A stretch of 24,935 nucleotides of DNA, taken from Kangiellaceae bacterium. GTDB taxonomy: Bacteria; Pseudomonadota; Gammaproteobacteria; Enterobacterales; Kangiellaceae. Both the position numbers and the translations under genes were made by a program. The stretch covers positions 1-24,935 of the forward strand of contig JAUUYO010000007.1 of the NCBI GenBank assembly GCA_030590405.1. Direction: 5' to 3'. Positions 8,326-15,155 of the stretch are shown here, in pieces; position 1 is the stretch's first letter, and each line of letters opens with the position of its first letter. A model generated the notes under the pieces. The model was not told where the DNA came from and made no database searches. It saw only the letters and a program-made list of their open reading frames with translations.

Positions 8326-8360
8326 CCGCCAGCTAACCTTCGGGTTTCTGGCGGTTTTTT
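8326..8360 (+). terminator. Rho-independent terminator of the TonB receptor gene
   Basis: CCGCCAG (8326-8332) pairs with CTGGCGG (8348-8354). Inside the loop AACC and GGTT pair around a TTCG tetraloop, and six T residues follow at 8355-8360. This is a textbook intrinsic terminator on the + strand, and it isolates the receptor from pepQ. Confidence 0.93.
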
Positions 8361-8467
8361 ATTACTCGCCAGTAATTTCTACCAATTCCTACCAAGGTTT
8401 CAATCTCCTTTCAATCCAGTTAAGATTAGCCTCTATTCACATCAGGCTTACTTAATCAGGTTTCCAT

Positions 8468-9790
8468 ATGTCCGCCCCATCCATTCTTTACACTCAACAC
8501 ATCGAAGACTTACTGCAACGGCATCGATTATTAATGCAAGACAACGGCTTAGAATATCTAGTCATCCCCTCTGGCGTTCCCATTGGCATCTATCTGGATG
8601 ATATGAACTACCCATTTAAATCCAGCTTTTTATTTAGAAGCTATTTGCCTTTAACAGAAGTCGCCGATAGTTATCTGGTGATTGGATTATCAGGCAAACC
8701 CATCCTGATTTATTATCAACCAGTTGATTTTTGGCATTCTCCGGCTAGTAACCCGAGCGGATTTTGGCCTGAGCATTTTGATATTCAGGTGATCACCCAG
8801 TTTGAACAGGCGTTGGATTACTTTCCCGAAAATACCGATCGTGTGGCGCTGTTAGGCGAGCCAACCCGGCTCACTGCCAAATTAGATAAAGCGATCCACA
8901 ATCCCGAAAAATTGCTGAATGCCATAGCTTGGCAAAGAGCCTACAAAAGTGGTTACGAAATAGAAAGCATGCAGCAAGCCAATCAACAAGCCGCTTTTGC
9001 CCATCACACCGCAGAACAAGCATTCAGGCAAGGCAAAAGTGAATTGCAGATCCATTTAGCCTATCTTGAAGCATCTGGCAGATTGGAACATCAAATGCCT
9101 TACGGCAATATCGTGGCGCTCAATCATCATGCTTCGATCTTGCATTACACCGAGTGTGAAGCAAAAGCGCCGAGCGAGATTAAATCATTTCTAATCGATG
9201 CAGGTGTGACGGTCAACGGTTATCACTCGGACATTACCCGCACTTATTCATACCAACAGGATGAATTTGCCGACTTAATTCAGGCAATGGATGAAATGCA
9301 ACTGGCTTGCATAGCATCAATTAAAGCCGGGCAGAAATATCTGGATTTACACATCAATGCCCACCTGCAAATTGGCGAAATTATTAAGCAATTTGATTTT
9401 GTGGATATGTCAACCGAAGCCCTGTTAGAAAGCGGCATATCAGCTACCTTCTTTCCCCACGGTTTAGGTCATTTAATTGGCCTACAGGTCCACGATGTCG
9501 GTGGCCAGTTTGCTGATATTTCTGGCGCGGTAAATCCACCACCGGACACCCATCCGTTCTTACGCAGTACTAGAAATATGGAAGTCGATATGGCGTTTAC
9601 TATCGAACCAGGTTTATATTTTATCGACTCGCTGCTCAAAGCCCAACGTAACGGTGAACATCATCAAGCGTTTAACTGGAGTAAAATTGAAGCCTTTATG
9701 CCTTATGGCGGAATTCGAATAGAAGATGATATTGTGATCCAGGAAAACGCTGTGCTAAATATGACACGAGATGCTTTTGCCAAGTTATAG
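8468..9790 (+). CDS. pepQ: Xaa-Pro dipeptidase (prolidase, M24B family)
   Basis: Cytoplasmic metallopeptidase that cleaves dipeptides with C-terminal proline. The product is 440 aa, close to the usual PepQ length of about 443. The N-terminal creatinase-like domain (about 1-165) is followed by the pita-bread M24 domain, with all five metal ligands visible: D244 and D255 (FLIDAGVTVNGYHSDITRTY), H335 (FFPHGLGHLIGLQVHD), E380 (FTIEPGLYF) and E419 (GGIRIEDDIVI). The start at 8468 has AGG 7 nt upstream. In many gammaproteobacteria pepQ is directly followed by yigZ; here the same order is kept but a RAYT-REP island lies between them. Confidence 0.95.
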   Translation: MSAPSILYTQHIEDLLQRHRLLMQDNGLEYLVIPSGVPIGIYLDDMNYPFKSSFLFRSYLPLTEVADSYLVIGLSGKPILIYYQPVDFWHSPASNPSGFWPEHFDIQVITQFEQALDYFPENTDRVALLGEPTRLTAKLDKAIHNPEKLLNAIAWQRAYKSGYEIESMQQANQQAAFAHHTAEQAFRQGKSELQIHLAYLEASGRLEHQMPYGNIVALNHHASILHYTECEAKAPSEIKSFLIDAGVTVNGYHSDITRTYSYQQDEFADLIQAMDEMQLACIASIKAGQKYLDLHINAHLQIGEIIKQFDFVDMSTEALLESGISATFFPHGLGHLIGLQVHDVGGQFADISGAVNPPPDTHPFLRSTRNMEVDMAFTIEPGLYFIDSLLKAQRNGEHHQAFNWSKIEAFMPYGGIRIEDDIVIQENAVLNMTRDAFAKL

Positions 9791-9810
9791 GAATTGCGGA
9801 AATAGTCACT

Positions 9811-9836
9811 GTAGGGGCGCTTTGCAAGCGACCGTC
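9811..9836 (+). repeat. REP element 1 (GTAGGGGC type, tail subtype A)
   Basis: GTAGGGGCGC, then TTTGCAAGCG and ACCGTC: a GTAG tetranucleotide followed by an imperfect palindrome (CGCTT/AAGCG). Its tail (CTATCAGCAAATGAA) matches that of REP 4. It lies 20 nt after pepQ and is paired with the inverted REP 2. Confidence 0.8.
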
Positions 9837-9931
9837 TATCAGCAAATGAATCAGCCAAAATTTTGAATGATCAACTAACCGAGTCAATTTTTTATGATTG
9901 TCTCTATTATCAGATTCAGGAGCTGGTTTAA

Positions 9932-9951
9932 CCATCGCCAGGCGCCCCTAC
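9932..9951 (-). repeat. REP element 2 (shortened, tail subtype B)
   Basis: On the - strand it reads GTAGGGGCGCCTGGCGATGG. The GTAGGGGCGC head and the CGATGG tail agree with REP 3, but about 11 nt of the palindrome are missing. With REP 1 it forms an inverted pair 141 nt long. It lies inside the upstream open extension of the RAYT frame, which argues that translation starts later, at 10056. Confidence 0.7.
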
Positions 9952-10055
9952 AGCGTGCGAAATTCAGGATGCGTTATGGTTACATGAACAAGCTATGTAG
10001 GGTATTTGGAATGCCGTTAGGGTTACACAAACAATTTGATAAAAGGGATTGGTTT

Positions 10056-10562
10056 ATGGATAGACCAGAAAGAAAAAATTTACGACTACCCCATTATGAT
10101 TATTCACAAGCAGGTTACTACTTCGTAACTTTATGCACTCATAAAATGAAGAGCCTATTTGGTAGGATTAATATAGGAAAAATGGAATGTAATCAACTAG
10201 GAAATATAGTCGAAGAATCATGGAAAAAGTCTTCTAAAATAAGACAAAATATCGTTATACACGAGTACATTGTGATGCCCAATCACTTTCATGGCATTGT
10301 TGAGATATGCGAAAATAGTCAAAATGACGATGAGCCGAAAACTGCGATTAAAAATAATCACTTGGGCAATATTATCAAAGGCTTTAAGAGTCAGGTAACT
10401 TCATTAGCTCGAAGTGCTAGTGGGAACGATTCTGACATTATTTGGCAAAGAGGATTTCATGAGCATATCATTCGAAATGAAGGCTCATTGTTAAAAATAA
10501 GAGAATATGTGATTAATAACCCCCTGAAATGGGAGTTGGATTGTTATTATTCTATGCACTAA
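10056..10562 (+). CDS. REP-associated tyrosine transposase (RAYT, TnpA_REP)
   Basis: Single-strand DNA transposase of the Y1/HUH class related to IS200/IS605 TnpA. It recognises and cleaves REP sequences starting with GTAG/GTGG. The product is 168 aa from the chosen start. Visible marks are the RAYT N-terminus (RLPHYDYSQAGYYFVTLCTH), the HUH metal motif in MPNHFHGIVEI, the segment GNIIKGFKSQVT, and the catalytic-tyrosine region IREYVINNPLKWELD. The frame is open back to 9894, but that extension covers REP 2 and looks unlike the family. The ATG at 10056 has AAGGGA upstream (10043-10048) and gives the usual MDRPERKNLR beginning. It is flanked by REPs 1-2 upstream and 3-4 downstream, and all key motifs are intact, so it may be active. 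Confidence 0.92.
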   Translation: MDRPERKNLRLPHYDYSQAGYYFVTLCTHKMKSLFGRINIGKMECNQLGNIVEESWKKSSKIRQNIVIHEYIVMPNHFHGIVEICENSQNDDEPKTAIKNNHLGNIIKGFKSQVTSLARSASGNDSDIIWQRGFHEHIIRNEGSLLKIREYVINNPLKWELDCYYSMH

Positions 10563-10572
10563 TTTCAGTCAA

Positions 10573-10603
10573 CCATCGACGGGCGCATGCTATGCGCCCC
10601 TAC
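10573..10603 (-). repeat. REP element 3 (tail subtype B)
   Basis: On the - strand it reads GTAGGGGCGC, ATAGCATGCGCCC, GTCGATGG: a GTAG head, a palindrome GGGCGCATGC/GCATGCGCCC-like core, and the CGATGG tail shared with REPs 2 and 6. It starts 11 nt after the RAYT stop codon. Confidence 0.8.
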
Positions 10604-10650
10604 ATTGTATGGAATATTAAAATGTTATTATGCTACGCTAAACCACCGTT

Positions 10651-10676
10651 GTAGGAGCGCTTTGCAAGCGCCCGTT
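10651..10676 (+). repeat. REP element 4 (tail subtype A), next to the yigZ start
   Basis: GTAGGAGCGC, TTTGCAAGCG, CCCGTT, followed by TATCAATAAATGAA, which resembles the tail of REP 1. It ends 21 nt before the yigZ start codon, so the repeat tail forms part of the yigZ translation initiation region. Confidence 0.8.
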
Positions 10677-10697
10677 TATCAATAAATGAAGAAGTAA

Positions 10698-11309
10698 ATG
10701 CCAAGTTATAATATTCCCGCTCAAGCTCTCAAAGTCGAAGAGGAAATAAAAAACAGCCAATTTATTACCCGCGTTCGTCATGCAGCCACCGCAGAGTCAG
10801 CCAAAGCCTTTGTTAAGCAAATGAATCAGCGTTATCCTGATGCAACTCACCATTGTTGGGCTTATATTGTGGGCAATCCCCAATCAACGACTTTGGTTGG
10901 GTGCAGCGACGATGGCGAACCTTCGGGAACCGCTGGAAAACCCATGTTGCATGTTCTTCAACATTCCGGGATCGGCGATATTGTAGTCGTTTGTACGCGT
11001 TTTTTCGGTGGTACCAAACTGGGCACCGGAGGATTGGCCAGGGCTTATGGTGGCGGGGTCAAATTGGCCCTTGAGCAACTTCACTTAAAACAAAAAATCG
11101 AATATCAACCAATTAGTTTTGAGATTGAATATGCGCAGCTTAAAGATTGTGAACACATATTAAAGGACTACCAGTCAGAAGATCTTAAATTGGATTATCG
11201 GACTAAAATTCGGGTTTCTGTTAATATCGCATCCGAGCAAATCAAGCCATTCAAATCGGCATTGGTCAACCAATTCAAAGGGCAAATCGAATGGAATACT
11301 ATCAGCTAA
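10698..11309 (+). CDS. yigZ: YigZ / IMPACT family protein
   Basis: Cytoplasmic protein of the conserved UPF0029/IMPACT family; the molecular role in bacteria is unsettled. The product is 203 aa, the standard length. The N-terminal domain shows the signature GCSDDGEPSGTAGKPML (about 70-86) and VVCTRFFGGTKLGTGGLARAY (about 97-117), followed by a small C-terminal ferredoxin-like domain (DUF1949 type). The ATG at 10698 has GAAGAAG a few bases upstream. It follows pepQ as in E. coli but is now separated by the RAYT island. The next gene overlaps it by 19 nt. Confidence 0.93.
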   Translation: MPSYNIPAQALKVEEEIKNSQFITRVRHAATAESAKAFVKQMNQRYPDATHHCWAYIVGNPQSTTLVGCSDDGEPSGTAGKPMLHVLQHSGIGDIVVVCTRFFGGTKLGTGGLARAYGGGVKLALEQLHLKQKIEYQPISFEIEYAQLKDCEHILKDYQSEDLKLDYRTKIRVSVNIASEQIKPFKSALVNQFKGQIEWNTIS

Positions 11310-11665
11310 TCAAAATCATCCATATCACCACAGCAATCCTTTCTTTTTTGGGGTTTGTGCTACGAGGCTGGTGGATGACTAAACAAAGCCCATTATTGCA
11401 ACACAAACTAGTAAAAATTTTACCACATGTTAATGATACGGTTTTGTTGAGTGCCGCTATCTTTCTCTCAATAATGAGCGGTTTTTACCCTTTTGTCGAA
11501 GGCTGGCTGGGAGCTAAAGTAGTGCTTTTAGTCGGGTATATCGTGGCTGGGATTTTTGCCTTAAAACGGGGCAAAAGCAAACAAACAAGACTGGTTGCTT
11601 TTGTGATTGCACTACTTTGTATTACATTGATTTTTTTGTCGGCGTTATATAAACCGACAATTTAA
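11291..11665 (+). CDS. SirB2-family membrane protein
   Basis: Small inner-membrane protein of 124 aa with four predicted hydrophobic segments (about residues 6-25, 50-66, 73-90 and 98-118). The pattern YYQLIKIIHITTAILSFLGF, WWMTK and HVNDTVLLSAAI matches the SirB family; its biochemical function is unknown. It overlaps the 3' end of yigZ by 19 nt in another frame and has AAAGGG about 8 nt before its ATG, so it is probably cotranscribed and translationally coupled. It ends 9 nt before the end of the convergent acyltransferase gene. Confidence 0.88.
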   Translation: MEYYQLIKIIHITTAILSFLGFVLRGWWMTKQSPLLQHKLVKILPHVNDTVLLSAAIFLSIMSGFYPFVEGWLGAKVVLLVGYIVAGIFALKRGKSKQTRLVAFVIALLCITLIFLSALYKPTI

Positions 11666-11674
11666 CTGCTTTCC

Positions 11675-12574
11675 CTATTCTTTTTCGCGGATCAGGTTCA
11701 GCTGTTGATCTTTTGCATGCCATAACTGATTGACCCATTGCTGGACTTTCTTGCGTTGCTGTGAATTCTCGATGTAACTGCCTTGCACATCAAGGGGGAT
11801 ATCTATCAGCTTAGCGGTGACGATAATTTTATTCAGCTTGCCGGTCATTAAATCCCAAAAACTGGGGGAATGATGATTGGGATAATCGATGGTCACATCG
11901 AGTATTTTTGTGATCTCATTGCCCATCAAAGTTAAAACATAGCCGATACCGCCAGCTTTTGGTTTGAGCAGGTTTTTGAAAGGTGATTTTTGATTGTCGC
12001 GCTTTAACTCGGTAAAACGAGTGCCTTCAGAAAAATTCATGATCGAGATCGGAATAGTCTTAAATTTTTCACAGGCCTTTTTGGTGGTCTCAAAATCCTG
12101 GCCTTTTTTTTGTGGGTTTTTCTTAATATAAGTTTTTGAATAACGCTTCATAAAAGGAAAATCGAGCGCCCACCATGCCATACCCAATACCGGTACCCAG
12201 ATTAATTGTTGTTTTAAAAAAAACTTTAAAAAGGGAATTTTGCGATTAAAAGTATTTTGCAAAACTAAAATATCCACCCAGCTCTGATGGTTAGCCATGA
12301 CTAAATACCAGTCATTGATTGATATTTTTTCGGGTAAATCGATCTGCCATTCGATGGGTTTGGTGATTTTAAGGATCACAGCATTAAACGATATCCAATT
12401 GGAAGCACTTGCATTTAACAATCGATCTAAGACTCTTCGGAGCGGCGCAACAGGCAATATCACCTTTAAAAAAGCCAGCACAAAGATAGGCATCACCCAA
12501 AATAAGGTGTTAATAACATGCAGTAAGAATGAGATAGAGCCGACTAAAAATCGCGGTAAAAGTTTTGATAACAT
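11675..12574 (-). CDS. Acyltransferase, YihG / PlsC family
   Basis: Membrane-associated glycerolipid acyltransferase, probably acting like 1-acylglycerol-3-phosphate acyltransferase. The product is 299 aa, the length of YihG-type proteins. There is an N-terminal hydrophobic segment (about 10-42), the acyltransferase block I NHQSWVD (H96, D101), block II region around PFLKFFLKQQLIWVPVLG, and block III FSEGTRF (E183-G-T-R186). These are the residues of the HX4D acyltransferase mechanism. The start at 12574 has no good Shine-Dalgarno, but the hydrophobic N-terminus fits the family. A TATAAT on the same strand lies 34 nt upstream. The gene converges on the SirB2 gene. Substrate choice cannot be read from sequence. 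Confidence 0.9.
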   Translation of the reverse strand: MLSKLLPRFLVGSISFLLHVINTLFWVMPIFVLAFLKVILPVAPLRRVLDRLLNASASNWISFNAVILKITKPIEWQIDLPEKISINDWYLVMANHQSWVDILVLQNTFNRKIPFLKFFLKQQLIWVPVLGMAWWALDFPFMKRYSKTYIKKNPQKKGQDFETTKKACEKFKTIPISIMNFSEGTRFTELKRDNQKSPFKNLLKPKAGGIGYVLTLMGNEITKILDVTIDYPNHHSPSFWDLMTGKLNKIIVTAKLIDIPLDVQGSYIENSQQRKKVQQWVNQLWHAKDQQLNLIREKE

Positions 12575-12607
12575 CGATAATCTAGGATCATTTGCTTAAA
12601 AAAAGGG

Positions 12608-12613
12608 ATTATA
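12608..12613 (-). promoter_or_regulatory. Candidate -10 element of the acyltransferase gene
   Basis: TATAAT on the - strand, 34 nt upstream of the start codon. The sequence 17 nt further upstream (ATAGCA) matches the -35 consensus at only three of six positions, so the call rests on the perfect -10. Confidence 0.35.
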
Positions 12614-12746
12614 CTCTGAAAAGCGAATATTGCTATAGCTTCCAATTACCACTACAGCAATTCTTGGTGAACAAAATTTTCCCACTTTACGGGCATTACG
12701 GACATATTATAGAAAATGTTTTCACACTGATTTGCCTCTTTATTAG

Positions 12747-12813
12747 GTAGGTTAATGGCCTTTAGGCCAATTTTGTGTCTGACAGTTTAGTGTTGGACTG
12801 AAGTCTAACCTAC
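12747..12813. repeat. GTAGGTTA-type inverted repeat pair (BIME-like)
   Basis: One element starts GTAGGTTAATGGCC, then TTTA and GGCCAATT on the + strand (12747-12772). The other, on the - strand from 12813, starts GTAGGTTAGACTTCAGTCCAAC. Each has a GTAG head followed by a palindrome (TGGCC/GGCCA and GGACTGAAGTCT respectively). The layout is that of REP elements in inverted pairs, but the stems are unrelated to the GTAGGGGCGC class. Confidence 0.6.
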
Positions 12814-12856
12814 GCTAGAACTCAGTTGCTCATAGAGAGTATTATCGAGAATAGCT

Positions 12857-12885
12857 GTTACAACTAGTAAGTTATTGGGTATGAT
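12857..12885 (+). promoter_or_regulatory. Candidate sigma70 promoter of ubiK
   Basis: GTTACA (12857-12862) and TATGAT (12880-12885) are separated by 17 nt, with four of six and five of six consensus matches. It lies about 49 nt upstream of the ubiK start. Confidence 0.45.
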
Positions 12886-12933
12886 ACAATGCTGTAACGA
12901 AAGACCTTTGAAACCAGAAAATCGAGATTGATC

Positions 12934-13188
12934 ATGATAGACGCCAAAAAAATTGAAGAACTCGCCGGTAAATTTAGCCAGAGTATTCCGCCAGGCGCTA
13001 AAGCCTTCCAACAAGATATTGAAAATAATTTTAAGCAAGTATTGCAGTCTTTGATCGGCAAGATGGATTTAGTCACTCGCGAAGAGTTTGATGTGCAAAA
13101 AAAAGTGCTGGCCAGAACACGAGAAAAAATAGAAGCTTTAGAAAAAACTTTAAACGAAATGGCCAATAATCAACCCGATAGCCACTAG
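12934..13188 (+). CDS. ubiK: Ubiquinone biosynthesis accessory factor UbiK (YqiC family)
   Basis: Small coiled-coil protein of 84 aa with the BMFP domain. The E. coli and Salmonella homologues help the UbiJ lipid-binding partner and the Ubi hydroxylase complex in aerobic ubiquinone synthesis, and have membrane-fusion activity in vitro. Visible: an N-terminal helix (MIDAKKIEELAGKFSQSIPP) and the conserved core VTREEFDVQKKVLARTREKI (about 47-66), then a leucine-heptad coiled coil ending near residue 77. The ATG at 12934 is preferred over an in-frame TTG at 12928 because homologues begin MID(A/P)KK. The Shine-Dalgarno is weak (GAG at 12924). It is a single-gene unit here. Confidence 0.9.
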   Translation: MIDAKKIEELAGKFSQSIPPGAKAFQQDIENNFKQVLQSLIGKMDLVTREEFDVQKKVLARTREKIEALEKTLNEMANNQPDSH

Positions 13189-13231
13189 TTCAGGCCTTGA
13201 CAAGCATGACAAACAATCAGGGTATTTTTGG

Positions 13232-14947
13232 TTAGCCGATAGATTTTTTATGATTAGCAAAATTGTTTGAGTTATCTGAACTTTTAACTAAATAATCTCG
13301 CAGCTCGCTAACCGACATAGGTTTTGCAAAGTAATAACCCTGGATATAATCGCATTTCTTATTTTCCAAAAATTCGGCCTGTTTGATATCTTCCACACCT
13401 TCGGCGACCACTTTAATTCCGAGCTTGTGGGACAAGTCAATCATGGCTTCAACAATCGCCGACTCCTTGCCATCGATCAGGATATTATCAATAAATGACT
13501 TGTCGATTTTCAAAATATTGGCCGGAAAATTCTTCAAATAACTTAAACTTGAGTAGCCTTTACCAAAATCATCCAGCGCAATAGAAATGCCAATGTCGGA
13601 TAAATCATTGAGGACATGGTTATTTCGCTCAACATGCTCAATCATAATATCTTCGGTGAGTTCTAATTCGAGATAATTAGCGTCCAGAGAGCTATCTTGC
13701 AGCGCCATATAGATACTCTGTTTCAGATCCCCTAACTTAAAATGCGACCCGGAGATATTAATTGCAAAACGTATCTGGCCAAATTGGTCGGTTAGTTGTT
13801 TGGCAATGCAGCATACCTGACTAATCACCCACTGTTCCACCGCCACCATTAACCCAAGCTCTTCGAGGATTGGAATAAAATCAGCCGGTGAAACCAGGCC
13901 GATGGTAGGATGATTCCAGCGCAATAATGCTTCGACCCCGGTTACCTTGTGATCCAGGGTTCTGACCTGAGGCTGAAAATAGATTTCAAATTCTCCTTTA
14001 ATCATCGCTCGTCGCAGGCCGCGTTCTAATTCTAGTTTAAGCCTGGCTTGTTCGTTGAGCTCATTGGTGTAAAAATAAAACTGGTTTCTACCAAATTCTT
14101 TGGCTTTGTATAAAGCAATATCTGCGCTTTTCATTAATGTTTGAGGCTCCAGGCCACATTCGGGAAAATACGCAATCCCTATGCTAGTGGTCACATAAAG
14201 TTCATGGTGCCTAATTTTTATCATTGGCTCGATTGCTTTCTGGATTTTTGTTGCGATCAAAGACAACTCTTGTTTGTTTTTGGTATCATCCAGTAACAGG
14301 GTAAATTCATCGCCGCCAATTCTGGCCACTACATCTGTCACTCTCACCGCTTCTCGAATACGATTAGCCACTTCAATCAGCAACATATCACCAATATCAT
14401 GGCCTAAAGAATCGTTGATATATTTGAATTTATCCAAATCCATAAATAACAAACCAAAGGTGGATTGTTGACGTTTGGCAATGCTGATGGAGCGAGTGAG
14501 ATGTTCATAAAATAAATAACGGTTAGCAAGTCCGGTCAACTGATCATGGGTGGCCAAAAAACTTAACTTGGCTTCAGTATTACGTCTTCCGATGGCATGG
14601 CGAATACAGCGATCTAATAAAGCGGGAGATAATTCAGATAACGGAATACTGTCGGTGGCTCCAGCTCTCATCGCTCGTTCATCGAAATCAATCTCTTCCT
14701 GGGAACTGATCAAAATGATAGGAGTTGGTAATTCAAGATTAACGATTTTCTCGATAATGGTAAGGTTCAAGTTACCATTTTGATCATCTAGAATAAGAAT
14801 AATGTCAAAGCAGTTGTTTGCAAATATTTTTTCACAAAAATCTTCACGCCAGCTTATTTGATATTGCCGGTCGGTTTGTTGTGCTAGCATTTTTTCGAGC
14901 GAGGCAAAATACTTTTTGCTTTTATCAAATAGCAAAACGTTAATCAT
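13232..14947 (-). CDS. REC-GGDEF-EAL protein (cyclic-di-GMP turnover)
   Basis: Cytoplasmic signalling protein of 571 aa. The N-terminal receiver-like domain (1-120) is degenerate: the segment after D48 reads IILILDDQ, so the usual phospho-aspartate place holds L53 with Asp only at 54-55, and the conserved Lys near the end is missing (GATDSIPLSE). The GGDEF domain (about 130-290) has intact GGDEF (211-215) and an I-site RVTD (202-205), so it could make cyclic-di-GMP with product inhibition. The EAL domain (about 305-555) keeps EAL (339-341), NIS, ELTED, DDFG (459-462), IDKSF, AEGVE (E516) and QGYYFAKP, all expected of an active phosphodiesterase. Which activity dominates cannot be told. It is transcribed alone, with no partner kinase next to it. 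Confidence 0.93.
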   Translation of the reverse strand: MINVLLFDKSKKYFASLEKMLAQQTDRQYQISWREDFCEKIFANNCFDIILILDDQNGNLNLTIIEKIVNLELPTPIILISSQEEIDFDERAMRAGATDSIPLSELSPALLDRCIRHAIGRRNTEAKLSFLATHDQLTGLANRYLFYEHLTRSISIAKRQQSTFGLLFMDLDKFKYINDSLGHDIGDMLLIEVANRIREAVRVTDVVARIGGDEFTLLLDDTKNKQELSLIATKIQKAIEPMIKIRHHELYVTTSIGIAYFPECGLEPQTLMKSADIALYKAKEFGRNQFYFYTNELNEQARLKLELERGLRRAMIKGEFEIYFQPQVRTLDHKVTGVEALLRWNHPTIGLVSPADFIPILEELGLMVAVEQWVISQVCCIAKQLTDQFGQIRFAINISGSHFKLGDLKQSIYMALQDSSLDANYLELELTEDIMIEHVERNNHVLNDLSDIGISIALDDFGKGYSSLSYLKNFPANILKIDKSFIDNILIDGKESAIVEAMIDLSHKLGIKVVAEGVEDIKQAEFLENKKCDYIQGYYFAKPMSVSELRDYLVKSSDNSNNFANHKKSIG

Positions 14948-15155
14948 AAAAACTCAACCTTGTTGACAATGCAGGTCACTGAGCTTCCGAAGAGCTTTCG
15001 AAGAACGAATAGAAACGTTTATGTTTCGTTTTGTTTACTTATGCATGGCCAATAAAATTGGGAATACATCCCTGCAGACTGTTAATCGCTTTAGTGAGTA
15101 TAGACAGGGATTATTGATTTTGCCAAAAACCAGTGCTGTATTTTGTCAGGGCCTG

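Larger units (their letters stand above)
12575..12933. other. Divergent intergenic region between the acyltransferase and ubiK
   Basis: 359 nt without a gene. It holds a candidate promoter for the leftward acyltransferase, an inverted GTAG-starting repeat pair (12747-12813) and a candidate promoter for ubiK. I see nothing else in it. Confidence 0.6.

Noticed and set aside
8311..8601. 96-codon + frame overlapping the terminator and the start of pepQ
   Set aside because: It begins inside the intrinsic terminator region and is a frame shadow of pepQ with no family likeness.
9894..10055. 54-codon N-terminal extension of the RAYT frame
   Set aside because: It runs across REP 2 and does not resemble RAYT proteins. 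A ribosome binding site and a family-like N-terminus are found at the ATG at 10056.
14970..15010. Two imperfect copies of CTTYCGAAG upstream of the GGDEF-EAL gene as an operator
   Set aside because: They are short, near-palindromic 9-mers with no known regulator, and spacing to the start codon cannot be linked to a promoter.
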